NCBI GenBank assembly: GCA_946628415.1
Contig: CAMOWK010000016.1
Location: 1 to 49,386, forward strand
Direction of reading: 5' to 3'
DNA from: an uncultured Lachnospiraceae bacterium
GTDB taxonomy: Bacteria; Bacillota; Clostridia; Lachnospirales; Lachnospiraceae
Length of the DNA stretch: 49,386 nucleotides
Position 1 is the stretch's first letter. Each line of letters opens with the position of its first letter. The position numbers and the translations under genes were made by a program. The notes under the pieces were generated by a model. The model saw only the letters and a program-made list of their open reading frames with translations. It was not told where the DNA came from and did no database searches. Positions 18,337 through 26,317 of the stretch are shown here, one piece after another.

Positions 18337-18369
18337 ATTACCGTCCGAACCTCATAATGGTTCTGACTT

Positions 18370-19302
18370 TTAAATGTATTCAATCATCCAGTTATATATA
18401 AAATCATAAACCTCATCTCTGTTTGTCTCATTAAGAATCTCATGTCTTGCATCAGGGAAAAGCTTGCACTCCACATTTATCTTTCCGGTCTTTACTACAG
18501 CATTGTAGAATTCCTTAACGCCTTTACCAAGATTTCCGACAGGATCCATATCTCCCGATGCTATAAGAAGAGGAACTTTCTTCGGAATCTTCTTTATATT
18601 ATTCTTGTCGCATACAAACTCCACGGTTGATACAAGCGCCTCATAGCCATTTAGGGTAAATGTAAATGTACACTTGGGATCACTGTAATACTTCTTTGTG
18701 ATCTCAGCATCTCTTGTAATCCAGCCTCTTTCAGGATCTATCCCTTTAAGATCATAAAGCTTGTAAGGCGAAGTATACATCAGTTCGCGAACAAAATCAC
18801 TCCTGTACCTCCATCCATACTTTTTGGCAAGTGCTCTTATCACCATAAGTCCGGCTTTGGTTGTAGCCTTTTTCTCCATACCGGTTCCTGTAAGTATGAT
18901 ACCTGAAAGATCATTTCCGTACACTGTTATATACTTTCTTACAAGGTATGAACCCATGCTGTGTCCGAGCAGGAAAAACGGAAGATCCGGATACTGTTTC
19001 TTTGCACCGACATAAAGTCTTCTCATATCCTCTATAAGCTTTGCCGAAGGATTCACCTCATCTATAAAACCCCAGTCTTCATTGGTAATGACCGACTCTC
19101 CATGCCCAAGATGATCGTGTCCAACTACTATAAAGCCTTTGCTGTTTAGATACTCGGCAAACTCCTCATATCTTTCTATATATTCTACCATCCCATGAAC
19201 TATCTGGATAACAGCCACAGGCTCCCTGTTTTCCGGAATCCATGCAACTGCATGAATCATGGTTTTCTTATCCGATGACTTAAATTTGAGTATTTTCTTC
19301 AT
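18370..19302 (-). CDS. Alpha/beta hydrolase, lysophospholipase/monoacylglycerol lipase-like
   Basis: A serine hydrolase of 310 residues in the Hydrolase_4 (serine aminopeptidase S33/lysophospholipase) group. The nucleophile elbow GHSMGS places Ser115. Upstream are the oxyanion region IVHGMVEYIERYEEFA and GHDHLGHGES, both typical of monoglyceride lipases. The C-terminal part has the acid in ASGDMDPVG and the likely His in DARHEIL. No signal peptide is present, so it should act in the cytosol on lysolipids, monoglycerides or small esters; the exact substrate is unknown. It lies 48 bases downstream of the FIST-GGDEF gene and ends the accessory directon at a terminator. Confidence 0.88.
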   Translation of the reverse strand: MKKILKFKSSDKKTMIHAVAWIPENREPVAVIQIVHGMVEYIERYEEFAEYLNSKGFIVVGHDHLGHGESVITNEDWGFIDEVNPSAKLIEDMRRLYVGAKKQYPDLPFFLLGHSMGSYLVRKYITVYGNDLSGIILTGTGMEKKATTKAGLMVIRALAKKYGWRYRSDFVRELMYTSPYKLYDLKGIDPERGWITRDAEITKKYYSDPKCTFTFTLNGYEALVSTVEFVCDKNNIKKIPKKVPLLIASGDMDPVGNLGKGVKEFYNAVVKTGKINVECKLFPDARHEILNETNRDEVYDFIYNWMIEYI

Positions 19303-19350
19303 AATGTTTACCCCATATTATTTGAAATATACCGAAGACCCATTAGATAA

Positions 19351-21123
19351 TCAGGCAACAACTGTCATATTACGTCCTTTTGCCTTTGCCTCATAAAGCG
19401 CATTATCAACTTTAGTGTAGTCTTCCTGCCCCTGATCTTTTCCGTCAGTTTCAAGAACCCCAAGGCTTATTGTAAGCCCGTCTATGTCGGTGAACTTTGC
19501 ATTTTCAACCTTTTTCCTGAGCGATTCAGCAAAGTCATAAGCCGCATTCTTGTCCATACCCGGAATGACGAAGAAAAACTCTTCGCCGCCCCATCTGCCG
19601 AGGTTTCCTCCACAGCCTTTAACTTCCTGCTTAAGTATAGACGCAAGTTCATGAAGCACTGTGTCTCCTGTCCTGTGACCATAGGCATCGTTTATATACT
19701 TGAAATGATCCACATCCACCATTATAAGTGATGCAACAGAATTATTCGCGGCCGTTTCATTAAGGCGACGAACGACCATTTCCTCAATCTTTCTTCTGTT
19801 GTAAATATCAGTTAATGCATCGTAATCAGCCATACGACGAAGCTTTTCATTAATCTCTTTCTGTTCGCTGTAAGCTTTTTGAAGCTCACCTGTAGTTGCG
19901 GCTACAAGCTTGGTAAGTCTTTTGAGGAGAGAAGACTGTCCGGAAAGAACCGAGTCATCAACCTTGTGACCTCTGGATTCATTTTTCTTCTTATCACCCT
20001 CTCTCATACCGATTGAAAGCATGGTGATATTATATTCATAAAGCTTGTTATTGTCCTGATTACGCATCACCTCTCCCCATGTATAGAAACCGGAGACAGG
20101 TGCGATATCTTCAAACGGTTTAATCTCTATCTCTGCAAAGTCTTCCCAAAATGCTTTTCTGACCGAACATGAGTAAAGAAGTATAGCTTCAGGAGAAAAC
20201 TCTTCCATAGCGATAAGCCTGTTATTAACCATATTAATAACGGAATCGGGATTACCGTACGAAAGATAAACATCCATCCCTTCCGAAACATATCCTGCAA
20301 GAACAAGAGTTCCGTCATCTTCAACCGTTATGGTATGACGCAGCAGTTCTTCATTATCCTGCCATGCAGCAAGAGGAAATTCAAATGTTTCTTCTGCAAA
20401 GCTGTCCCTGTCTGTTATCTTAAGATACTTTTCGTAAACTTCCACAGCCGGATTGTTGTCTATCTCAACCAGCCTGTTTCCGTCAGCTTTAGTTATCTTA
20501 AACGGCATACCAAGCTTTTCCCAGCCGGCTGATTTATCAACATTAATGTGAAGGTCTTTACCCGAATAAACTATAGCGTAAATCGCGTCATAATCTATAC
20601 CGTCTCCATCAAAAATGAAATGCTTGCTTTCTTCAAGATTATGACCGCCCGAATAGCCACCGAACACAGCTATATCATCACCAAGTTTTGAGAGCTCATC
20701 CAGAATTATCTGAGTATCAAATTCCGTGCCGGGAAGAAGTATTTCGACAGCTTTAACATCCTTTATCTTGGATGCCTCTTTAACAATCTTTTCACCTGAC
20801 GCTTTTTCATTTCCTTTAACATTTACACATTTGATAAGATCGACACCGGCGTTTTCAAAAAGCAGTACAGATGCCGATATTCCTTTAGGTGGAATATGTC
20901 CGTCGCATATCTCTCCCGCAGAAAGTGTTCCGACAATTATAGTACCGGGAAAATCCTCCTTCAGTTTGGATGTAACTTTAAGTATCTCTGCTGTATCCTC
21001 TATCCCGCTGAATACATGAAATATAGCTTTTCTGTAAATCCCCTTTGAAAGCTCTTTTATAAGATTGTCATGTTGAAATTCGACACCATCGGCTGAGTTA
21101 AAACTTACTGCCAGCTGTTTCAT
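19351..21123 (-). CDS. FIST-domain diguanylate cyclase
   Basis: A 590-residue cytosolic signalling protein. The N-terminal 370 or so residues match the FIST_N/FIST_C ligand-sensing pair (GTLSAGEICDGHIPP, LSKLGDDIAVFGGYSGG, SGFYTWGEV). A short coiled-coil (about 385-425) leads to a GGDEF domain with the metal site MVDVDHFKYIND and active-site GRWGGEEF near residue 508, so cyclase activity is likely. The RxxD inhibitory site normally five residues before the motif is absent (VKGCGGNLG), so product feedback may be lost. FIST domains are thought to sense small molecules such as amino acids. It sits 33 bases after the C11 peptidase gene. Confidence 0.9.
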   Translation of the reverse strand: MKQLAVSFNSADGVEFQHDNLIKELSKGIYRKAIFHVFSGIEDTAEILKVTSKLKEDFPGTIIVGTLSAGEICDGHIPPKGISASVLLFENAGVDLIKCVNVKGNEKASGEKIVKEASKIKDVKAVEILLPGTEFDTQIILDELSKLGDDIAVFGGYSGGHNLEESKHFIFDGDGIDYDAIYAIVYSGKDLHINVDKSAGWEKLGMPFKITKADGNRLVEIDNNPAVEVYEKYLKITDRDSFAEETFEFPLAAWQDNEELLRHTITVEDDGTLVLAGYVSEGMDVYLSYGNPDSVINMVNNRLIAMEEFSPEAILLYSCSVRKAFWEDFAEIEIKPFEDIAPVSGFYTWGEVMRNQDNNKLYEYNITMLSIGMREGDKKKNESRGHKVDDSVLSGQSSLLKRLTKLVAATTGELQKAYSEQKEINEKLRRMADYDALTDIYNRRKIEEMVVRRLNETAANNSVASLIMVDVDHFKYINDAYGHRTGDTVLHELASILKQEVKGCGGNLGRWGGEEFFFVIPGMDKNAAYDFAESLRKKVENAKFTDIDGLTISLGVLETDGKDQGQEDYTKVDNALYEAKAKGRNMTVVA

Positions 21124-21156
21124 CTCTTTCTCCTTTTGGTAGATAATACCTTCTAA

Positions 21157-23547
21157 TTATTTTTCTATAGCATCAGTCCAGTATTCATTATTATAAATAT
21201 CCGTAAACCTGTATGTTATCTTTACAGGTCCTGTTCCAACATCCGTATTACTGATAAGTATGTCATTTTTGTAGATGACAGGCTCTCCCAGATAGTAAGT
21301 ATCAATGTACTTTCCATCATATGAATAATAATCACACAGGAACTGTATACTTGTCCCCTCTTTAAGTTCTGTAATACCCTTAGCCTCTACAGGTGAATCA
21401 TCATTATCATACTCATATCTGGCTCCTGCTATATATCCATGAGGATGGTCATTATCAAATACCATGATAATATTAACCTTTTCACCGTCAATAAGTGCAG
21501 GAACCCTGCCTGTTATTGTATAATTCTCGCCGTCATCCTCGGTTGATTCCCTGTAATAAGCAACCGGCTGACTGTCTATCGCTATCCATGTTCTGTCTGT
21601 AGATGCTATAAGCTTTCCATCCTCGGCAGAGTATACATTATCAAGGCCCATGTCCACATATCCCTCACCGTCATCATAGAACATATTCATATCTATGGCA
21701 TGAACAAGTTCCCACTGATTATCAGGAAGGGTAAGTGAGTATTCCTCACCATTTTGTTCCCATACAAGATTAGTCTTATCGAAGAAGTTCTTGGATACAT
21801 ACTCGGCAGTTTCCTCGTTTGATATATCACCTTCATTCATGAACTCTATATTCCTGTCGCTGAGTCCGTCAATAGGAGTCTCACGTCCGCCTGTAAGGAA
21901 TGAGCCGATAAGCTGTCCTATAACATCAGAATCTCCGCCCGATGACGTTGTTCCGAATGAACCGCCCAGGATTGAAGAAAGAGGATTAGATGAGCCACCC
22001 GCTGCAATCTGACCTGTTGTTTCAAGCTTCGCAAAGCCTTTTATAGCTTTGGCATATTCAAGATCCATTCCGATGTCGTCATATGTACTGCAGACAGAAT
22101 CAACGTACGAAGCTCTCTTATAAGGGAAGTATATCGAAACTCCGTATGCCTTAGTCATGCTGGCTGAGGTTCTGTTATACTTAACTGCACCTGTAAGTGC
22201 ATCAGCAAGCGCCTTACCTTCTTCATTACCTACATTGTTGGCAAGATCAACCAGATCAACCTGATCTATCTTTGAACTTGTGGCAAATTCTCTTGTTACA
22301 TATCTTGCATCTGAAATAGCCTTATAGTCATTTGAACTGATTTTTTTATTAATGGACTTTGAAAACTCTGTAAGCTTTGAAGGGACAGTATTTGAAAACT
22401 CAGCAAGGTCAATTATGGAAAGAGTTGTTTTCTGTCCTCCGCACTTACGATTACATTCGCTTACAAAGTCATCGATTATATTCTTACCGATTTCAATTGT
22501 CGGCATTGAAGTATTCTCTGAAAGCTTATTCAGCCAATTTGTGTAATACCAGCCTATACCCGGCTCTGTCTCTTCCGAAGCTATCATGTAATCTGCATGA
22601 TTATTCAGCATGAGCGCCGTTTCAGCAGTAGCCATCAGGCATGCGTCAAATCCGACAAAATCAAATGTAACGCCGCCGTCTTTAAGCGCTTTATTAATAT
22701 TAGACAGATTCATTGAACCGCTTTTCTTAAACTTCTCATCATACCCGTATCCACTGACAGAGCCGCCGCCGTGATCCCAGAGTATAAGCTCATATCTGTC
22801 CGCAGGATACTTTTCTTTTCCCCATCTGATAAATGATGAAAGAGTATTCGGATCTGTCATAGGCTTTGCGCCATCATCCGAAACGAGCTGTTCAAGTCCG
22901 CCTTTTTTTACCCTGTATATCTGGTTAGTGTTATTGGAAATACCGGATGTTTTCCATCCAAGGCATCCTCCGGTATAAACTATAATATTGATCTTATCGG
23001 AAAGATTTGAAGATGCCATCTCTCCAAGATCATTTGATGCCATTCCGTATTTAGACTCAAGATCTGTTCCGCACATATAAACAAGAAGTGTAATTGTATC
23101 TTCACCATTACCTACTATATTTGTTCTCTTTGCTCTTGAGCCTTCAGCAACGGAAGTATCAAGCTTTGCGCCTGAATTATCCGTATAAGGAGCAGTCGTA
23201 TAACCTGATGAACTGTCACTGTTACCCAGACCGCTGATAAAATCATATCCTGAACCTGTACCGCCTGTTTCACCGGTGCCGCTTATGCCCGATCCGGAGT
23301 ACGAACCTGTTCCACCGCCAATGCCACCTTTAAGAAGGAATACAATTATTATAATGATTATAATAAGACCGCTTCCGCCACCGGCTGCCGCTCTCTTTAC
23401 ATTTCCCGATCCACCGCCTGTTCTACCTGAATATCCGGAGCTGCTTCCAACAGGACCGCCGCCTATTCCGCTTCCTCTTTTATGAACGCCCTTACTTCCT
23501 GATGTGACGTATTTCTCCCTTGATCTGGGTGTGTTTGGTGCTGCCAT
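21157..23547 (-). CDS. Membrane-anchored clostripain (C11) family cysteine peptidase
   Basis: A 796-residue protein. The N-terminal 60 residues are Gly/Ser-rich, then an Ile-rich membrane segment (about 61-73), another Gly/Ser linker, and the C11 domain from TITLLVYMCGTDLES (151). The catalytic dyad is His259 in ILWDHGGG and Cys303 in GFDACLM. The fold continues with YMIASEETEPGIGWYY. The last 250 residues (after about 540) form a separate beta-rich domain typical of gut C11 proteins. Orientation is probably C-terminus outside. C11 peptidases cleave after Arg or Lys and are often self-activated. It follows the GH3 gene by 13 bases. Confidence 0.9.
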   Translation of the reverse strand: MAAPNTPRSREKYVTSGSKGVHKRGSGIGGGPVGSSSGYSGRTGGGSGNVKRAAAGGGSGLIIIIIIIVFLLKGGIGGGTGSYSGSGISGTGETGGTGSGYDFISGLGNSDSSSGYTTAPYTDNSGAKLDTSVAEGSRAKRTNIVGNGEDTITLLVYMCGTDLESKYGMASNDLGEMASSNLSDKINIIVYTGGCLGWKTSGISNNTNQIYRVKKGGLEQLVSDDGAKPMTDPNTLSSFIRWGKEKYPADRYELILWDHGGGSVSGYGYDEKFKKSGSMNLSNINKALKDGGVTFDFVGFDACLMATAETALMLNNHADYMIASEETEPGIGWYYTNWLNKLSENTSMPTIEIGKNIIDDFVSECNRKCGGQKTTLSIIDLAEFSNTVPSKLTEFSKSINKKISSNDYKAISDARYVTREFATSSKIDQVDLVDLANNVGNEEGKALADALTGAVKYNRTSASMTKAYGVSIYFPYKRASYVDSVCSTYDDIGMDLEYAKAIKGFAKLETTGQIAAGGSSNPLSSILGGSFGTTSSGGDSDVIGQLIGSFLTGGRETPIDGLSDRNIEFMNEGDISNEETAEYVSKNFFDKTNLVWEQNGEEYSLTLPDNQWELVHAIDMNMFYDDGEGYVDMGLDNVYSAEDGKLIASTDRTWIAIDSQPVAYYRESTEDDGENYTITGRVPALIDGEKVNIIMVFDNDHPHGYIAGARYEYDNDDSPVEAKGITELKEGTSIQFLCDYYSYDGKYIDTYYLGEPVIYKNDILISNTDVGTGPVKITYRFTDIYNNEYWTDAIEK

Positions 23548-23560
23548 ATCATTTTCTCCT

Positions 23561-24916
23561 CTACATTAGCTTTAGCTTTGCCTTTAAGATTCTTCTTACA
23601 GATTCATTTATACGTTCCTCTGATATCTTACCGCTTTTAACTGCATTTATAACTGCATTTACTGCTGCCTCAAAATCAGCCGGTTCAAGAATAACATCAT
23701 TTCCTGCCTCTATCGCCATAACCGCGGCATCTCCCGCACTGTACTTTTTGGAAACAGCTCCCATATCCATGGAATCTGTAATTATGATCCCTGTATATCC
23801 TATATCATTTCTCAACATATCGGTTACAATCTTCTTCGACAGTGTTGATGGAGTAGTGTCTCCGATTATTTTAGGAAGTGAGATATGGGCAACCATAACA
23901 AATTCAACGCCGTTTTCCTCCGCTGCCATGAATGGTATAAGCTCATCCTTCTTCAGTTCCTCATAAGTTTTATTGGTATAAGCATAACCCTCATGAGTAT
24001 CCGCATCAGTTCCACCATGCCCCGGGAAATGCTTGAAAGTACTCATGACATTATTTTTATGAAGTCCGTCGGAAAATGCAACCGAACATTCTGTAACCTT
24101 TTCAGGATCAGAACCAAATGACCTGTCTCCGATTACTTCGTTATCAGGATTCGTAAGTACATCCGAATCAGGTGCAAAATCAAGATTAAATCCATACTCG
24201 GAAATGTATTTTCCTATGGTATCGCCTGCGGCAAATGCCTCATCCTTATCTTTCACATCTCCCATAGGACCGATCTTTGTAACATTAAAACTACTGTTTT
24301 TAGCCATCCTTGTAACTCTTCCGCCTTCTTCGTCAAGAGTTGTAATAAGTGGCATACCTTCGACTTCATTTGCAATCTTCTGAGTATTTTCTATTAACTC
24401 CTTTGTCTGCTCCGGAGTCACAAGATTCTTTGTCGAATAACAGAGTCCTCCGACCGGATGTTTTTCAAGTGCTTCCTTTGTCGCATCTCCGGCTTTCACA
24501 ACGGTCTCATATCCTGTAAGTGATTCCGGACTTATAAAGAACATCTGATGTACCTTTTCTTCCAGTGTCATATCAGAAAGAAGCTTTTCTATCTTCGCAT
24601 CATCACCGGAAGCTTCCTTTGTATCACCCGATGTGGCAACCTCTTCCGTAGGTGCTTCGACAGGACCGATATCATCGTCATTCATAAACTTAGTGGTTGC
24701 TTCAGTGATTGCCTCCATGGAGGTATCGGAGGTGTTTTCCTCATCTCCTTCCATCCCAACATAGGCATTCTTTTCATCGACTATCACTCTGTTTCTGTCA
24801 CGGGCAATTCCCGTAAGAAGAACCGTTAAAAACAGAGCCACAACCATAAGTACTACTATAATAATGTTTCGTAAAAGCGTCTTTCTGCTTCTTCCTTTTT
24901 TCTTCTCTTTACTCAT
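23561..24916 (-). CDS. Membrane-anchored glycoside hydrolase family 3 (beta-N-acetylhexosaminidase-like)
   Basis: A 451-residue enzyme with a basic N-terminus, a membrane segment at about 14-37, a Thr/Glu-rich linker to about 105, then a single GH3 TIM-barrel. The motif KHFPGHGGTDADTH (295-308) contains the His general acid/base typical of NagZ-like beta-N-acetylglucosaminidases, and the nucleophile Asp381 lies in TDSMDMGA. It probably trims N-acetylglucosamine from cell-wall fragments or host glycans outside the cell. The ATG overlaps the end of the upstream lectin gene by 8 bases, so the two are translationally coupled. Confidence 0.92.
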   Translation of the reverse strand: MSKEKKKGRSRKTLLRNIIIVVLMVVALFLTVLLTGIARDRNRVIVDEKNAYVGMEGDEENTSDTSMEAITEATTKFMNDDDIGPVEAPTEEVATSGDTKEASGDDAKIEKLLSDMTLEEKVHQMFFISPESLTGYETVVKAGDATKEALEKHPVGGLCYSTKNLVTPEQTKELIENTQKIANEVEGMPLITTLDEEGGRVTRMAKNSSFNVTKIGPMGDVKDKDEAFAAGDTIGKYISEYGFNLDFAPDSDVLTNPDNEVIGDRSFGSDPEKVTECSVAFSDGLHKNNVMSTFKHFPGHGGTDADTHEGYAYTNKTYEELKKDELIPFMAAEENGVEFVMVAHISLPKIIGDTTPSTLSKKIVTDMLRNDIGYTGIIITDSMDMGAVSKKYSAGDAAVMAIEAGNDVILEPADFEAAVNAVINAVKSGKISEERINESVRRILKAKLKLM

Positions 24917-26300
24917 ATTCGCAAATATAACCTGTCTTTCCTGAATAGTGACTTACATATGATATAACATCATTCGGAGCGTCATTAAAGCCCCATCTTC
25001 CAAATCGTTCCACATATAAAAGTGACATATAACATTCATTTGCATTAACCGATGTATCTTCAAAACTAGGTTCGTTATCAAACCATAAAGGCCTGTATTT
25101 ATCATCGGTATTCAGTGTTTCTTCTCCCAGGCTCCCATCCTCATAAATCCAGTGATAAGCGTGTGTATCCTGATTTCTCGTTCCGCCTACCCAAAATACC
25201 ATCTCATTCTTTCCTTCTTTTGTAATCTGATTGATAATGGCATTATATTCGTCTACATTATTGATTCTTACAAGATGACCGCCTTTTGAAAGGCATTCAT
25301 TATAAGCTTCTGTCCATGTGCAGTCCTTAATAATCAGTTCGTAAGTATGAATACCCTCTTCTGTTTTAGCTGCTTCCGTCACAGCCTCGGTAGTTACTTC
25401 AGTAGTAATCTCCGTTGAAGCAGCTGAAACTTCTTCTGTAGTTTCCTGAGACGCCGTTTCCGTTTCTTCAGTCTTTACGTACCCGGAAGCTGTATCCCCG
25501 CTCTTAATGTCTGCCTTTCCTGCAGCCAGTCCCGCATTATAACTTGTCTCGATAACATTCATCAGAAGAACCGTTCCGTTATAATAATCATCACTGCTGT
25601 AAGACTTTGCTGCAGTTGTCAGAGCTTCATTTACAGTTCCTTCATCTATGCAGTTACTCACTTTTTCCGAAGAAGCTTTATATACCTTGTTATTTTTCAT
25701 ATCTATGACGATCAGGTATCCATCACCCTTAATAAGTCTTTCCAGATTCTTATCGCCATATTCTTTAGTTGACAATCCATCCAGCTCTTTTGTTGAAATT
25801 ATAAAAATTTCCAGACCGTCTGTTTTCTCAATGGAGTTTATTTGTTCCTCAAGCTTTGTTTCTTCCTTTCCGGAAAAAACCTTCGCATCGTCTATTACAT
25901 GAGTCACACCACCCGGATTCATATTTCTTCCCACAATGATAATAACTACAAGTGCTATAAGGAGAGCCACTATCACGCCCAGTATAGTAAAGAGAAGTGC
26001 CTTTCCCCCACCCGATTTTTTATTATTATCCCCGGCTTGGGCAGTCTTTTGCTCTGCATACCGTGGCTCATTGTACTGCCGCTCGTCGTAGCCTGCATGG
26101 GCGGTCTTTTGCTCTGCATACCGTGGCTCATTGTACTGCCGCTCGTCGTAGACTGCATGAGCAGTCTTTTGCTCTGTATGTCCCGGCGCGGTCTGCTGCG
26201 GATTAGCTGCTTCAGGAACCATTCTTGTTCCGCAGTATTCGCAGAAAGCACCGTCATAATCCACATTTCCACATTTTGGACAGATCATCTTAGCTCCCAT
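24909..26300 (-). CDS. Zinc-ribbon / TPM / C-type-lectin membrane protein
   Basis: A 463-residue mosaic. Cys7, 10, 20 and 23 form a zinc ribbon (CPKC...CEYC). Residues 43-88 hold two copies of a 20-residue repeat rich in Gln, Tyr and charged residues. A membrane segment lies at 101-123, a TPM-like domain (VIDDAKVFSGKEETKL, 135-260) next, then a Thr/Glu-rich linker (275-312) and a C-type-lectin-like domain (318-463) with FWVGG, RWGFND and terminal GYICEYE. The lectin part should be outside and the zinc ribbon inside. The start has GGAGG 8 bases upstream. It is coupled to the GH3 gene, suggesting glycan binding beside glycan cleavage. I know no characterised protein with this order. Confidence 0.85.
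   Translation of the reverse strand: MGAKMICPKCGNVDYDGAFCEYCGTRMVPEAANPQQTAPGHTEQKTAHAVYDERQYNEPRYAEQKTAHAGYDERQYNEPRYAEQKTAQAGDNNKKSGGGKALLFTILGVIVALLIALVVIIIVGRNMNPGGVTHVIDDAKVFSGKEETKLEEQINSIEKTDGLEIFIISTKELDGLSTKEYGDKNLERLIKGDGYLIVIDMKNNKVYKASSEKVSNCIDEGTVNEALTTAAKSYSSDDYYNGTVLLMNVIETSYNAGLAAGKADIKSGDTASGYVKTEETETASQETTEEVSAASTEITTEVTTEAVTEAAKTEEGIHTYELIIKDCTWTEAYNECLSKGGHLVRINNVDEYNAIINQITKEGKNEMVFWVGGTRNQDTHAYHWIYEDGSLGEETLNTDDKYRPLWFDNEPSFEDTSVNANECYMSLLYVERFGRWGFNDAPNDVISYVSHYSGKTGYICEYE
26041..26177 (-). repeat. 60-bp tandem repeat within the zinc-ribbon/lectin gene
   Basis: Units 26041-26100 and 26101-26160 differ at only four positions, and a partial third copy runs to about 26177. 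Each unit encodes 20 residues in frame (AEQKTAHAGYDERQYNEPRY). The near identity implies recent duplication and possible copy-number variation. Confidence 0.9.
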
Positions 26301-26317
26301 AATTCTGCCTCCAAAAC

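Noticed and set aside
26041..26177. Tandem 60-bp repeats as a CRISPR array
   Set aside because: The copies are directly adjacent with no spacers and encode an in-frame 20-residue protein repeat.
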